Source: Bacillus sp. SD075
GTDB lineage: Bacteria; Bacillota; Bacilli; Bacillales; DSM-1321
NCBI RefSeq assembly: GCF_017355165.1
Contig: NZ_JADILK010000023.1
Span: 1-64,000, forward strand
Length of the DNA: 64,000 bases
Reading direction: 5' to 3'
Shown here: piece after piece, positions 17,005 through 28,176 of the stretch
Layout: each line of letters starts with the position of its first letter
How positions within the stretch are numbered: position 1 is the stretch's first letter
The notes under the pieces: model-generated
What the model was told of the DNA's origin: nothing
The model's database searches: none
What the model saw: only the letters and a program-made list of their open reading frames with translations
Position numbers and translations under genes: made by a program

Positions 17005-18363
17005 TCAATCTATCTTTTTGTACTGTTGTTGGAACCCCCCATTAAAAGAACTCCTGGAACTATTGTATTTATCCTGAATGAAACTTATCGCTACTGCTGC
17101 AATTAAGGCTGGAATGGCAAAACTGATGAAATTCATATAAATGGGCAACTTTAACTCTATTAATACTCCGCCAATCGAAGGTCCCAGAATGGCACCGAAC
17201 CTACCGATTCCAAGTGCCCAGCCAAGGGCTGTGGATTTAATATAAGTTGGATAGAAAGTTGAAATATATGCATTGTTTAAATTTTGCGATCCTATGGATG
17301 CCGCACCTGCTACCGCAACCAAGAAATATAAAACGATTGATCCCGGTTTAAAACCAAGTAAAATTAAACAAATGGCGCCAAACGTAAATAAACTGATGAG
17401 AACTCTTTTCGATCCAATCCGATCGGCTAACCATCCTCCACATATCGACCCAATTATCGCCCCGATATTCAAGGAAAAAAGGAATAGCAAGCTGGACTTT
17501 AGTGGATAACCTGCTTCAACCATCAATTGAGGCAGCCATGTTCCCAATCCATAAACCATTAATAATCCCATGAAACAGGCAATCCAGAACATGATGGTAG
17601 TTCTTCCGCGCCGGTTTTCAAATAGCTTGACTACAGGAACGCCCGGCACTGATTTTAAATCATTTTTGAATCTATCATGTTCATGAGGGACATAGGAAGG
17701 GTCTAAGCGCTTCACTATCGCTTTAGCTTTTTTATATTCTCCATTTTCAACGTAGTAATAGAGGGACTCTGGTAAGCATTTAATTAATATGGGAATCGAT
17801 AATAGCGGAATGGCACCTATGAAAAACATCCACTGCCAACCTAAATCCGGAATCACTTTCATTCCTAATAACGACACCAAAATGCCACCGATTGAATAAC
17901 CGCTAAACATGACGCCCACCATTATATTTTTAATGGACTTAGGTGAATATTCCGAAGTAAGAACGACCAACAATGGAGGAATCCCGCCTAGGCCCAACCC
18001 AGCCGTAAACCGGTAAATGGCAAAGTCGGTTGGTCCTTGAGCAAAGCCAGTCATTAACGTAAAGGTGCCAAAAAGAGCGACACATGAAATGATCACTTTC
18101 TTCCTGCCCACTTTATCTGCTAAAATCCCACAAAAAAGTGAACCAATTAGGCCACCTACCAAGGTTAAACTTCCAATCAGCCCCAAAACACTTGGTGCTG
18201 TACCCCATTCTTCAACTAAACTCGGTATGACCGCTCCATAAACTACAAGATCAAAGCCATCAAAAAGAATAAGAAAAATGCACCATAGTAAAATGGAAAG
18301 ATGAAAGGAGTTAAATTTACTACCTTCAATAATGTGTGCTATATTAATATTTCGCAATTTCAT
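17005..18363 (-). CDS. MFS transporter, aromatic acid:H+ symporter (AAHS) type
   Basis: A 452-residue, 12-helix transporter. Helix 1 carries the AAHS motif FDGFDLVVYG, loop 2-3 has ILADKVGRKK, and the central loop is followed by a second GGWLADRIGSKR motif, as in BenK/PcaK-type carriers of aromatic carboxylates. The ATG at 18363 lies only 1 nt after GGGAGG; a TTG two codons later (18357) has better spacing, so the true start may be there. It is 101 bp downstream of sfp on the same strand with no visible terminator between them. Since the cluster makes 2,3-dihydroxybenzoate, transport of that acid or a relative is a reasonable guess, not shown by sequence. Confidence 0.82.
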   Translation of the reverse strand: MKLRNINIAHIIEGSKFNSFHLSILLWCIFLILFDGFDLVVYGAVIPSLVEEWGTAPSVLGLIGSLTLVGGLIGSLFCGILADKVGRKKVIISCVALFGTFTLMTGFAQGPTDFAIYRFTAGLGLGGIPPLLVVLTSEYSPKSIKNIMVGVMFSGYSIGGILVSLLGMKVIPDLGWQWMFFIGAIPLLSIPILIKCLPESLYYYVENGEYKKAKAIVKRLDPSYVPHEHDRFKNDLKSVPGVPVVKLFENRRGRTTIMFWIACFMGLLMVYGLGTWLPQLMVEAGYPLKSSLLFLFSLNIGAIIGSICGGWLADRIGSKRVLISLFTFGAICLILLGFKPGSIVLYFLVAVAGAASIGSQNLNNAYISTFYPTYIKSTALGWALGIGRFGAILGPSIGGVLIELKLPIYMNFISFAIPALIAAVAISFIQDKYNSSRSSFNGGFQQQYKKID

Positions 18364-18464
18364 ACCTCCCTATTCGATAGCATCCACTGCAAGGCCAAGC
18401 CGCAAAAAGCTAGTGGAAACCACCGTATTATCATTTGAATCATCTTTAAGGAACCCTCGGTCGC

Positions 18465-19178
18465 TCATTCAAGAATGATGTTCAGACCCTCACAAATTTG
18501 ATGAAAAGTGACTGATCTGTGTTGATCCTTAAAACTTTCGGCACTCACCTGATAGGCACAAACGGCAAGCCGATACTCGCTGTCTACCATATACTGCCTA
18601 CAGGTGAAGTCCGTTATTGGTACATTGCTATGTACATCAGTTAATTGAATGGATTCCATGCCTTGCCTTCTCACATTAAGGCTATGCAACGGTATGGATA
18701 ACCCCTTACCTATTGCCTTGATATAGCTTTCCTTCAATGTCCATATATCATAAAAGGAAGAAAGCCCGTCCTCTGCTTCCAATACTTGCTTATACTCTTC
18801 TTCCGTAAAAAAACCTTTGGCCAGCTGTAAATCAAACGGCCCAATCTTCTCTATATCCACTCCCACTTCTGCATCATGCATTGCACAAACCACATACTCA
18901 CCAGAATGGGAAATATTATAATGGAACATTGGATATTTGGATAAAAAAGGCTTCCCAAATGAATTGGTCCTCCATCCCAGTCCTTCCTTAACCGAACCGT
19001 AACGTTCTTTAAGAACAAACCGTACCATCAAATCCCCTATAAGAGAGCGGTATGCATCATCCAATTTGACGAGCCTTTTTATCCGACTTTGCCTTTCTAT
19101 TGAAACATGGACAAGCAGTTTATTTAAGTCGGACTCCTCTTTCTTTACAGGTAATCTACAAATATATAATTCAACCAA
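18465..19178 (-). CDS. sfp: Sfp-type 4'-phosphopantetheinyl transferase
   Basis: A 237-residue enzyme that attaches the coenzyme A phosphopantetheine arm to carrier domains. The Mg2+-binding GVDIEK motif and the WTLKESYIKAIGKGL motif of the Sfp/Gsp class are both intact. The substrates here are evident: the aryl carrier domain of DhbB and the two peptidyl carrier domains of DhbF encoded upstream. It follows the siderophore exporter after a strong hairpin, so it may be transcribed by read-through or from its own weak promoter. In Bacillus subtilis sfp lies outside the dhb operon; here it is linked to it. Confidence 0.92.
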   Translation of the reverse strand: MVELYICRLPVKKEESDLNKLLVHVSIERQSRIKRLVKLDDAYRSLIGDLMVRFVLKERYGSVKEGLGWRTNSFGKPFLSKYPMFHYNISHSGEYVVCAMHDAEVGVDIEKIGPFDLQLAKGFFTEEEYKQVLEAEDGLSSFYDIWTLKESYIKAIGKGLSIPLHSLNVRRQGMESIQLTDVHSNVPITDFTCRQYMVDSEYRLAVCAYQVSAESFKDQHRSVTFHQICEGLNIILE

Positions 19179-19216
19179 TTCCCCTGCCCCTTCCCCTTAC
19201 TTCCAGCAAATTGAAG

Positions 19217-19249
19217 GGGAGGTCACTGGTAAAATCACAGTGACCTCCC
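19217..19249 (-). terminator. Strong hairpin between the exporter gene and sfp
   Basis: GGGAGGTCACTG and CAGTGACCTCCC form a perfect 12-bp stem with a 9-nt loop. The downstream sequence on the minus strand is CCTTC rather than a T-run, so termination is probably partial. Confidence 0.65.
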
Positions 19250-19280
19250 TCTACCCAAAAAAATTAACCAAATGAGTAAC

Positions 19281-20732
19281 TTACCCGCTTTTGACCGGTT
19301 TTACATCAAGGGAATTAGCCATGTCCTGTTTCGGTATGATGGCCTTAAAATCATCCTCCCTCAAACACATCGCAAAAAATAGGGCTATGGCGAGCAAAAC
19401 TGCAGAACCAAGGAGAGCGAATTGATAGGATGATAAATTAACATGATTCCCATTCGTCCCCATCGTGACAGTACCCACTGCCCCCAGGATGCTGGCTAGG
19501 ATGGCTACACCCATAGCAGAGCCAATCCGGTTCTGTACATTGAATAATGTGGCTGCCATTCCCATCGAAGCCGAGTTGATATTAGTGAAAGTGGAAAACT
19601 GTACGGCCACAACAGTATGTCCCAAGCATACACCGACGCTAAACAATAAGGCCCGAAGGAACCATGGATTGGCTGTCGGCCCCAAGAGGCTAATCAAGGT
19701 ATAAATGATGATTGTGCTAAGCAGCCCCATCCGGATCACCTGATGTATGCCCAGTTTTTTTGTAGTCAAAGGCATCATCCGGGATGCCACCATCAAACCT
19801 ATTGCTTCCGGGAAAGTGGTCAGCCCGCTTTCTAAAGCTGAAGCATGAAGCGAACTTTGATACATTAACGGGAACACAAAGAGCATCCCCAATAAGCCGG
19901 CCATTGAAAATAATGAAATGATGCCCAATGTCCGAAATAATCGATCGGATAATAAACGCAAGTCAAGCATCGGTTTTTCCACTCGCAGTTCCAATAGAAT
20001 GAATAAGAGAAAAAGAACGGCACCGATAATTCCTGTATACATGATAACAAGGGAGTCCCATCCTTTAGATGGGCCTATGTTCATTGCATACATCAGCATG
20101 GAAAAGCCTGCAGCTGACAGCAGGAATCCTGGAAGGTCCAACCTGCCAGCCGTGGGCTCTTTATGTTCTTTTAATAAAAATACACCGATTAACAGGACCA
20201 TAACTCCGAAAGGAACATTTATATAAAATGCCCAACGCCAAGACAGCTGCTCCGCAAAGAATCCGCCAACGATCGGACCGATGGCTGGTGCGAGTGCAAT
20301 GGGCAGCACAAGGGAACGGGAAACCTTTGGCCGTTCTTCTGGAGAGAACGTTCTAAATAAAATCGCCATTCCCACCGGTGTCAGGATCCCACCACCTGCC
20401 CCTTGCAAAATCCTGAACAAGTTCAATGTTTGCAGATTATTAGCGAATCCACATAAAAGGGAGGCAGCCGTAAAGACACCCAATGCAATCAAGAAGATTT
20501 TCTTGGTCCCAAAACGATCCCCAAGCCAGCCTGCTACCGGTAGGAAGACAGCCAGACTAACTAAATATCCAACATTAATGCCACTGGTTGACGAAGGATT
20601 AAGGTTAAATTCATTACTGATCGTCGGCAGGATCACATTGACAATCGTCCCGTCCATAGAAACCATGAACATCGCTATGACATAAACGATGCACACTACT
20701 ATTTTATGGTCTAGCTGTATCCTGGATTTCAC
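19281..20732 (-). CDS. DHA2-type MFS transporter, probable bacillibactin exporter
   Basis: A 483-residue, 14-helix EmrB/QacA-type antiporter with MDGTIVNVILPT in helix 1, GWLGDRFGTKK in loop 2-3 and the motif C segment APAIGPIVGGF in helix 5. It starts with GTG inside a 4-nt GTGA overlap with the MbtH gene, so it is translationally coupled to the siderophore synthesis genes. That location is the main argument for a role in exporting bacillibactin or its precursors. It is not simply the equivalent of Bacillus subtilis YmfD by position; export function is inferred. Confidence 0.85.
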   Translation of the reverse strand: MKSRIQLDHKIVVCIVYVIAMFMVSMDGTIVNVILPTISNEFNLNPSSTSGINVGYLVSLAVFLPVAGWLGDRFGTKKIFLIALGVFTAASLLCGFANNLQTLNLFRILQGAGGGILTPVGMAILFRTFSPEERPKVSRSLVLPIALAPAIGPIVGGFFAEQLSWRWAFYINVPFGVMVLLIGVFLLKEHKEPTAGRLDLPGFLLSAAGFSMLMYAMNIGPSKGWDSLVIMYTGIIGAVLFLLFILLELRVEKPMLDLRLLSDRLFRTLGIISLFSMAGLLGMLFVFPLMYQSSLHASALESGLTTFPEAIGLMVASRMMPLTTKKLGIHQVIRMGLLSTIIIYTLISLLGPTANPWFLRALLFSVGVCLGHTVVAVQFSTFTNINSASMGMAATLFNVQNRIGSAMGVAILASILGAVGTVTMGTNGNHVNLSSYQFALLGSAVLLAIALFFAMCLREDDFKAIIPKQDMANSLDVKPVKSG

Positions 20733-20950
20733 TTTGTTCCATCACTGCTGGCAACTAGTTTTAAACTATTGGGCAACAAATCCGTCCAGTTTTTGTTGAT
20801 GTATTCCAAGCAATCCTGCCGGCTTTCTTCCCGATATATGACGGACCAGCCTTCTGGAATAACCAAAAAGGCGGGCCAAAGGGAATGCTGACCTTCTTCA
20901 TTTATCAATACATTGTAGATGCCATTTTCATTTTCGAAAGGGTTGGTCAT
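20729..20950 (-). CDS. MbtH-like NRPS accessory protein
   Basis: A 73-residue MbtH-family protein that binds and activates NRPS adenylation domains. Conserved residues include the HSLWP segment, the WSVIY strand and the CLEYINKNWTD region. The family usually continues with an Arg-Pro (WTDxRP); here it reads WTDLLP, so the arginine is replaced. ATG overlaps the dhbF stop codon by one base (TGATG) and the gene's end overlaps the exporter start, placing it firmly in the operon. Its partner should be DhbF. Confidence 0.92.
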   Translation of the reverse strand: MTNPFENENGIYNVLINEEGQHSLWPAFLVIPEGWSVIYREESRQDCLEYINKNWTDLLPNSLKLVASSDGTK

Positions 20951-23900
20951 CAGGTAAGTCCTCCTTCATTATTTTTTGCCGACTTCTTCATGGTCGATAG
21001 TTTGTTAGCGATCACCTGGCCAATTTCAGCAAGCGGTCCCGGCTGACACATATCCTTATGGCGGCATTCAATATTATGCTGTTCAATCATTCCATGGATA
21101 TATGGATTCCATGAATCAGGATAGATGGGATCAAACCAATCCGGAATGATCGTCGATCTGAAGAACAGCACATTCCCCTTAAAGATTTCAGGTTGATACT
21201 CACCCATGATTCGAACTGAATTTACATATGTCTCTTTAAGGTTCAGGATCGTTTCTTCTTCTAAGCTAGCCAATGCACTGCCATCTCTACGGAGAATTTC
21301 TATGGCACTGGCATTATCCAATGGCTGGTCTCCTAAACTATCAGGATCATAACCTCCCAATGCCAGCAATGCGATTAAAGCCTCCTCATCATCCGGAGCC
21401 TCTTTTATTGGCAAGAAATGACTTGGATAAGCATCGAGGATTGCCACCAGGCGAACGTCCTCTCCCTCATTTTGCAATTGAGTGGCCATTGCATGGACGA
21501 CATTACCTCCGAGAGACCATCCCAATAGATGATAAGGTCCTTCTGGCTGGATTGTCCGTAATTGATCGATATAGTCCGCCGCCATTTCAGTCAGCGTTTT
21601 CGGAAGTTGCTCCCGCTGTGATATTCCTCGTGCTTGTAACCCATAGATTGGATAGTCAGGTCCCAGTGCATTCATCAATCCAGCGTAGCACCAGCTTAGC
21701 CCTCCAGCCGGATGTACGCAAAACAGCGGAAGTTCCGGACCATTTTTCCTAAGCGGCAGCAGGACGTCCAAAGCACTTTTGCTCGTGCCCATTTCAAGTC
21801 GTTCAGCGAGCCCCGCAACAGTCGGAGCCTCGAATAGATTACCTATACTCAATTCAACGCCAAGTGCTTCACGGATTTTGCTCATCAAATGGACGGCAAG
21901 CAGCGAGTGGCCGCCGAGATCAAAAAATCCATCATCTATTCCGACATGGGCCAAAGCGAGAACCTCCATAAAAAGGTCGCACAGAATCTCTTCCTGCGGG
22001 GTTCTCGGTCCACGCCCTGTTTGATTAGTACCGAATTCCGGCGCCGGTAATGCCTTGCGATCCAACTTACCATTCGGTGTCAAAGCCAATTCATCCATTT
22101 CAACGAAAGCTGATGGCACCATATAATCCGGAAGGCTGCTTGCAACAAATTGACGTACATGCGCCGGATCGAAGGTGACATTTGACGCAGATACGACATA
22201 TGCGACCAGACGCTTATCACCAGGATTGTCTTCACGAACCACCACCGCAGCTTGTTCAATATCGGGATGCTGAGCAACCAATGCCTCGATTTCACCCAAT
22301 TCAATACGGAATCCACGGATTTTAATCTGATGATCGGCACGGCCTATATAGTCCAAAGATCCATCTGCAAGCCAACGGGCCAAGTCGCCAGTGCGGTACA
22401 TTCTGCTACCTGTTGAACTGAATGGGTTGGCCACAAAACGGTCAGCCGTCAAACCCGGGCGGCCTAAATAACCACGGGCCAGACCAGATCCTGATACATA
22501 TAGTTCCCCAACTACCCCTGGCGGAACTGGCTGTAAGCTTGCATCTAACACATACACACCCAGATCAGGTATGGCACAGCCAATGAGGCTATTTGCTTTT
22601 ATGGATGTTATGGTCCGATTAAGTTCAAGATAGCTGACATGAACGGTAGTTTCCGTAATTCCATACATGTTGATGAGATATGGCGCATTTTCCGGATGGC
22701 GGCTGTACCAATCCTCCAAACGGCTTAGTTCAAGTGCTTCCCCACCATAAATCACGAAGCGTAATTTAATCTCCTGCCCTAGTGTCGGCATTTTCCTATC
22801 CGCCTGCATTAATTGATAAAATGCTGATGGCGTCTGGTTCAGTACCGTTACTCCTTCTTTAACAAGCAGTTGTAAAAACTCTTCCGGTGACCGGCTGATA
22901 GAATGAGGGACGACCACAAGCTTGCCTCCATGAAGTAAAGCTCCCCAAATCTCCCAAACCGAAAAGTCAAAAGCATAAGAGTGGAACATGGTCCATACAT
23001 CTCCGGAATTGAAATGGTACCAATGTTCCGTCGATCCAAAAAGTCTGATTACATTCTGGTGAGGAACCACGACCCCTTTTGGTAAACCGGTGGACCCGGA
23101 AGTATATATGATATAGGCCGAATTTAAAGGTGATAACGGGTGAATGCGGTCACGATCCGTTGGATTCAGAATTGAGTGATATGCCAATTCTTCCATGGTA
23201 CTGGCATCATCCATTACGATTTGCCTGATATCGTGCATCTCAGGAAGCTTGGAAGCTACACCTGAAATCGTTAGAACACAAGCGGGCTGAGCATCTTGAA
23301 GCATGAACGTTAACCGATCATTTGGATATTCGGGATCTAAAGGCAAATATGCCGCCCCTGCCTTGAGTACAGCCAGCAATCCTACAACCATATCCAATGA
23401 TCTAGGCATGGCCAATGCGACGAACTGCTCTGGCCCTACGCCTTTAGCAATCAATAGATGGGCTAGCTGATTCGCTCGTTTGTTTAACTCCTCATAAGTC
23501 AAGGAAGTGTCCTCATATACCAATGCAATATTGTGAGGATACTGGCTTACCCGTTCTTCCAGTAATGCAGGTAAGCATTTATGCGGTATTTCTTCGGAAC
23601 TTCCATTCCAATCCACAAGGATTTCTTGGCGCTCTTCAGGTGCCATTATTTCCAAAAGTCCAATAGGCTGATCCGGTTCCGAAATGGCGCCATCCAACAA
23701 TCTTATTAATCGATTTATTAACATCTCGGCGGTCTCTCGCTTAAATAGATCTGTACTATATTCAAGGAAGCCATTTATCCCATCTGGACTGCCATTTTCA
23801 GCATGCTCTTCACGTAATTCGATCGTCATATCGAACTTTGATGCGCCTACTCCATATAACTTCAGGTTGGATTGAATCCCTGGAAGCTCCAATTTGGGGT

Positions 23901-26900
23901 CAGGCGTATTCTGCAACGCTAGCATAATCTGGAATAATGGATGCCTAGATCGAGAGCGGACTGGATTCATCACTTCCACCAAACGCTCAAAAGGCAAGTC
24001 TTGATGCTCATAGGCATTTAAATTAACCTTTCGTACCCTGTCAAGAAGTTCACGGAAAGTGGGATCACCGGAAGTATCCGTCCGTAACACCAATGTGTTG
24101 ATGAACATCCCTACTAGATCGCTTAAGGCATCGTCACTTCGACCTGCTATCGGACTTCCGATAGGGATATCGTTACCTGCCCCAAGGCGAGTGAGAAGCG
24201 CCGACAGTCCAGATTGTAAGACCATGAATAAGCTGACACCATTATCACGGGCCAAATCCAGTAAACGACGATGCATTTCAGGATGAATTGAAATGTCTAC
24301 GGTTTCACCTCTATAACTAGCTTCAAGGGGACGCGGATAATCAGTGGGCAATTCCAATTGATCTGGCAGATTAGCCAATGTCCCTTTCCAGTATTCCATT
24401 TGTTCAATAGCTAAACTGGATTCTTCACCCTCACTCCCTAAAAGGCTTTCCTGCCAAAGCGCATAATCGGCGTACTGTACAGGTAATGGAGGCAGGTTAG
24501 GTTCTTCACCTTTACATCGCGCCATATAAGCTGCGGTTAGATCGCGAGTAAGCGGTGTCAGGGACCATCCATCTCCTGCAATATGATGTAATAATAAAAC
24601 CAAAACATGCTTGTCCTGGGCTATTGTGAAAAGCTGGGCACATATGGCCGGTTCTTTTGCAAGATTGAAACTATATCGCGCCGCTGTAGCGATTTCTGCT
24701 TCAAGTTCGGACTCCTTGATGTGCGATACTAACAATTCCACTTGTGCTTCTGAGGGATCCAACACATATTGATGAGCTGTACCCGTGGTAACAGGGAAAA
24801 GCGTACGTAAAGTTTCATGACGTTCAACTACATCATTAATCGCAGCCTCTAGTGACCTGGTATCTATTTCACCAGACAATTCAATAACCAGTGGAATATT
24901 GTAAGTTGGACTAGGTCCTTCAAGACGGTGAAGGAACCATAATCGCCTCTGAGCAAAGGAAAGCGGCACCGCTTCCGGCCTATCGGCTTTCTTTACAGGT
25001 AACCTTGCACTTTTCCCATTGGAGAGCTGTTTTACAAGGCCCGAAACAGTTGGTGCCTCAAAGAGTTTACCAATACCTATTTCGACACCGAATGTATCTC
25101 TGATTCGTGCCATCAGTATTGAAGCAAGAAGGGAGTGACCGCCTAAATTAAAGAAGCTATCATCGATACCGACCCGGGAAAGACCAAGAACCTCGGCAAA
25201 AAGATCGCTTAATATTTCCTCCTGCGGTGTTCCAGGAGCCCGATCTGATACAAGTGCAGTGAGGTCAGGCACAGGTAATTCTTTTCGGTTAAGCTTTCCA
25301 TTTGGGGTTAATGGCAACTCGTCCATGGTAATGATTGCGGACGGCACCATGTATTCCGGTAGACCGCTGCCCACAAATTCCCGGAGTTCAACCGGTTCCG
25401 GTGTCGTTTTCAAAGAAGGGACGATATAGGCAACGATACGTTTATCTCCAGGCTGATCTTCACGAACAATGACTGCAGCCTGGTTAACGTCAGGATGTTG
25501 GGCAAGTTTCGCTTCAATTTCCCCCAATTCGATACGATAACCCCGAATTTTAATTTGATGATCTGCCCGGCTGATATAATCCAGTGTGCCATCTTCTCTC
25601 CAACGAACAAGATCGCCCGTTCGATACATCCGGCTCCCCTTTGAACCATAAGGATTAGCGACAAATCGCTCAGCGGTTAAATTTGGCCGTCCTAAATAAC
25701 CACGGGCCAAGCCTGTACCGGCAATATATAATTCCCCTACAGTTCCTTTTGGTACGGGCTTTAATGCTGCATCGAGCACATATAGCTGTGTATTCCAGAT
25801 GGGTTTCCCTATGGAAGGCATGCCGCTTTGATGCGGATCTAGCGTAATGGAAGATGACCATATTGTCGTTTCCGTAGGTCCGTATAGATTAGTCACTTCA
25901 CACCCCAGTCCATGTAAGGCGTTGGTCAGACTAATCGAAAGGGCTTCTCCTCCTACAAGCACTCTTAGATTCTTTATCACATCAGGGTAGTTCGTTACCA
26001 GCGAATGCCAAAGCGTTGGTGTTGCCTGCATGATGCTTATATCATGGTGAACGATCATATCCGACAGAGTCCTAGGGTCTTGAATCGTTTCCTTAGCGGC
26101 TATGACACAACTTGCCCCATTCAAAAGCGGCAGGAAGATTTCTAAACCGGATATATCAAAAGCTATTGTCGTTACCGCCAAGAGCCGATCCTGATGATTC
26201 AAAGAAAATTGGCTTTGCATGGAAGAAAGGAAATTAATAAGGCTGGCCGATTGTATCAAGACACCTTTCGGTTTTCCGGTAGAGCCTGAAGTGTAAATCA
26301 TATAAGCAGGATTAAGTGGTGAGACTGATCCTATACGTTTTTCATCTTCCACATTTATATCCGGATAACTCCCAATTTCAAGTATGGTTTCTGCCTCATC
26401 CAAAACAATGCGCTCTGTTACATGGCCAGAAAGTTTTGATGTTAATTCTTCACTTGTTATGATGGAAGACGGCCGTGCATCATTAAGCATGAAATCGATC
26501 CGATCAATTGGATAATCCGGATCTATAGGTAAATAGGCCGCTCCCGTTTTTAACACGGCCAACATGGAAATGACCATATCCACTGAACGGTTCAGGGCTA
26601 TAGCAACGAATTTCTCAGGTCCTATCCCCTTCTCCAAAAGGAGGTGGGAAAGGCGATTGGCTCGCTTGTTTAAATCCATATAACTAAGGACGGTATGTCC
26701 ATCCATCACCGCCGTCAAATCAGGGGTTTTGGAAACTTGATCTTCAAATAATTTTGGTAAAAGTAAAGAAGGGAGCTCTTCTTCCGTTTGATTCCATTGA
26801 TGCAAGACTTGCTCATGCTCCTCAGGTAGAAGAAGTTCGATTTCCCCAATTGATTCCTCCTTCTCTGCAGCTGCCACCTTTTCAAGAAAACTCAGGAAAC

Positions 26901-28146
26901 GCTTATGGTGAGTACTCAAATCTTCAATAGTATATACCTCTGGGTTTGCATCTAAATCAACCCTTAGCCCTTTACCATCAGACTTGTCATAAATGTTAAT
27001 TGACAAGTCATCGACAGGACCTGTTGCCAGCTTATGTGTGATCGCTTTACTTCCTGAAAAGTCCAGACCATAATCAAACGGCATAACATTAATTTGAGGC
27101 CCGAATAATCGCTGGTTGTCACCCAGCAGTTTAAGGTCCCGACGCAATTCTTCATGTCTGTAATTTTGATGGCGGCGGATAGTCCGGACTTCCTTGGACA
27201 ATTGCTTCACTAACTCTTTAAAACTCATCTCAGGATTTACAGACAACCGGAGTGGCAACAGGTTCATGACCATACTGGGGATGTTCAATGAAGAAGATCC
27301 CAGCCGGCCCATCATCGGTAAACTCAGGATGACATCTTCCGATCCTGTCAATCGATTTACGTAAACAGCCGTTACCGCTATCACCACTTCATGCCAGCTT
27401 CCTGAATATTTATGTGCATTCGCTTTTAAAGATTGTGTAGCGGCAGATGATAGATAACCCGTTTGACTAATGAATCCTTTAGAGGTTCGAGGAGCACGAT
27501 CAGCTAGGCTCATAACCTCTGGTTGATCAGCAAAACGGTCTTGCCAAAACTGGCGATCAGATTCGAACTTCTCGGATTTCCTATACGCCTTATCTTCCTC
27601 TAAAAGTAAACGTAAAGAAGCAAAGGCACCTTCCTCCAGGTTTTGACCCTTTTGAAGGGCCGTATATAGTTTGGCTACCCGTTGCGAGATAAGTGAAAAT
27701 CCAAAAGCATCCATTACAATGTGGTGAATCCGCTGATACCAGAAAAAGCGATCTGAATCCACTTTGATCAAGGCTTGATTGAAGAGTGGATCATTTTTCA
27801 GGTCAATCGGTTGAGCCAGGTCTTTTTTCATCCATTGTATAGCTTTCTCCTGTGGATTTTCCTCTCCACTGATATCGATGAATTCAAAAGGAAATTCACT
27901 CGATTCCCTGCTGACCTGAAACGGCCCATTATGATCCTCACCAAAGCGGACATGTAAAAACTCCGCCTCCATGACTGTCTGTTTCAGCGCCCGTTCAAAA
28001 TGTTCTATATCAATCCGACCCTCTATTTCTATGTATTCCCCTGTGTTATAAATCGGATTATCCGGCTCTAGCTGCTGGGCAAACCAGATACCGGTTTGCG
28101 CGCCGGTCAATTGCCAGTGCACATCTTGGTCCTGAATATTAAGCAC
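20950..28146 (-). CDS. dhbF: DhbF, dimodular bacillibactin NRPS (C-A-T-C-A-T-TE)
   Basis: 2398 residues, close to the 2378 of Bacillus subtilis DhbF. Condensation 1 has HHIVMDAFG (141-149). Adenylation 1 has [11 protein letters not shown] (618-628). T1 is LGGHSLL with the phosphopantetheine serine at 1005. Condensation 2 has HHIAGDGWS (1187-1195), adenylation 2 has [11 protein letters not shown] (1681-1691), T2 has S2081, and the thioesterase has GWSLGG (S2211), with D2238 and H2363 as probable triad partners. The residues lining the pockets read D-I-L-Q-L-G-L-I for A1 (glycine) and D-F-W-N-I-G-M-V for A2 (threonine). It therefore joins 2,3-dihydroxybenzoyl, Gly and Thr and trimerises the product to the bacillibactin trilactone. 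GTG start with GGAGG 9 nt upstream. No epimerase or methyltransferase insert. Confidence 0.97.
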   Translation of the reverse strand: MLNIQDQDVHWQLTGAQTGIWFAQQLEPDNPIYNTGEYIEIEGRIDIEHFERALKQTVMEAEFLHVRFGEDHNGPFQVSRESSEFPFEFIDISGEENPQEKAIQWMKKDLAQPIDLKNDPLFNQALIKVDSDRFFWYQRIHHIVMDAFGFSLISQRVAKLYTALQKGQNLEEGAFASLRLLLEEDKAYRKSEKFESDRQFWQDRFADQPEVMSLADRAPRTSKGFISQTGYLSSAATQSLKANAHKYSGSWHEVVIAVTAVYVNRLTGSEDVILSLPMMGRLGSSSLNIPSMVMNLLPLRLSVNPEMSFKELVKQLSKEVRTIRRHQNYRHEELRRDLKLLGDNQRLFGPQINVMPFDYGLDFSGSKAITHKLATGPVDDLSINIYDKSDGKGLRVDLDANPEVYTIEDLSTHHKRFLSFLEKVAAAEKEESIGEIELLLPEEHEQVLHQWNQTEEELPSLLLPKLFEDQVSKTPDLTAVMDGHTVLSYMDLNKRANRLSHLLLEKGIGPEKFVAIALNRSVDMVISMLAVLKTGAAYLPIDPDYPIDRIDFMLNDARPSSIITSEELTSKLSGHVTERIVLDEAETILEIGSYPDINVEDEKRIGSVSPLNPAYMIYTSGSTGKPKGVLIQSASLINFLSSMQSQFSLNHQDRLLAVTTIAFDISGLEIFLPLLNGASCVIAAKETIQDPRTLSDMIVHHDISIMQATPTLWHSLVTNYPDVIKNLRVLVGGEALSISLTNALHGLGCEVTNLYGPTETTIWSSSITLDPHQSGMPSIGKPIWNTQLYVLDAALKPVPKGTVGELYIAGTGLARGYLGRPNLTAERFVANPYGSKGSRMYRTGDLVRWREDGTLDYISRADHQIKIRGYRIELGEIEAKLAQHPDVNQAAVIVREDQPGDKRIVAYIVPSLKTTPEPVELREFVGSGLPEYMVPSAIITMDELPLTPNGKLNRKELPVPDLTALVSDRAPGTPQEEILSDLFAEVLGLSRVGIDDSFFNLGGHSLLASILMARIRDTFGVEIGIGKLFEAPTVSGLVKQLSNGKSARLPVKKADRPEAVPLSFAQRRLWFLHRLEGPSPTYNIPLVIELSGEIDTRSLEAAINDVVERHETLRTLFPVTTGTAHQYVLDPSEAQVELLVSHIKESELEAEIATAARYSFNLAKEPAICAQLFTIAQDKHVLVLLLHHIAGDGWSLTPLTRDLTAAYMARCKGEEPNLPPLPVQYADYALWQESLLGSEGEESSLAIEQMEYWKGTLANLPDQLELPTDYPRPLEASYRGETVDISIHPEMHRRLLDLARDNGVSLFMVLQSGLSALLTRLGAGNDIPIGSPIAGRSDDALSDLVGMFINTLVLRTDTSGDPTFRELLDRVRKVNLNAYEHQDLPFERLVEVMNPVRSRSRHPLFQIMLALQNTPDPKLELPGIQSNLKLYGVGASKFDMTIELREEHAENGSPDGINGFLEYSTDLFKRETAEMLINRLIRLLDGAISEPDQPIGLLEIMAPEERQEILVDWNGSSEEIPHKCLPALLEERVSQYPHNIALVYEDTSLTYEELNKRANQLAHLLIAKGVGPEQFVALAMPRSLDMVVGLLAVLKAGAAYLPLDPEYPNDRLTFMLQDAQPACVLTISGVASKLPEMHDIRQIVMDDASTMEELAYHSILNPTDRDRIHPLSPLNSAYIIYTSGSTGLPKGVVVPHQNVIRLFGSTEHWYHFNSGDVWTMFHSYAFDFSVWEIWGALLHGGKLVVVPHSISRSPEEFLQLLVKEGVTVLNQTPSAFYQLMQADRKMPTLGQEIKLRFVIYGGEALELSRLEDWYSRHPENAPYLINMYGITETTVHVSYLELNRTITSIKANSLIGCAIPDLGVYVLDASLQPVPPGVVGELYVSGSGLARGYLGRPGLTADRFVANPFSSTGSRMYRTGDLARWLADGSLDYIGRADHQIKIRGFRIELGEIEALVAQHPDIEQAAVVVREDNPGDKRLVAYVVSASNVTFDPAHVRQFVASSLPDYMVPSAFVEMDELALTPNGKLDRKALPAPEFGTNQTGRGPRTPQEEILCDLFMEVLALAHVGIDDGFFDLGGHSLLAVHLMSKIREALGVELSIGNLFEAPTVAGLAERLEMGTSKSALDVLLPLRKNGPELPLFCVHPAGGLSWCYAGLMNALGPDYPIYGLQARGISQREQLPKTLTEMAADYIDQLRTIQPEGPYHLLGWSLGGNVVHAMATQLQNEGEDVRLVAILDAYPSHFLPIKEAPDDEEALIALLALGGYDPDSLGDQPLDNASAIEILRRDGSALASLEEETILNLKETYVNSVRIMGEYQPEIFKGNVLFFRSTIIPDWFDPIYPDSWNPYIHGMIEQHNIECRHKDMCQPGPLAEIGQVIANKLSTMKKSAKNNEGGLT

Positions 28147-28176
28147 TCCTTTTTACCTCCTTCTTTTTGGAATCAG

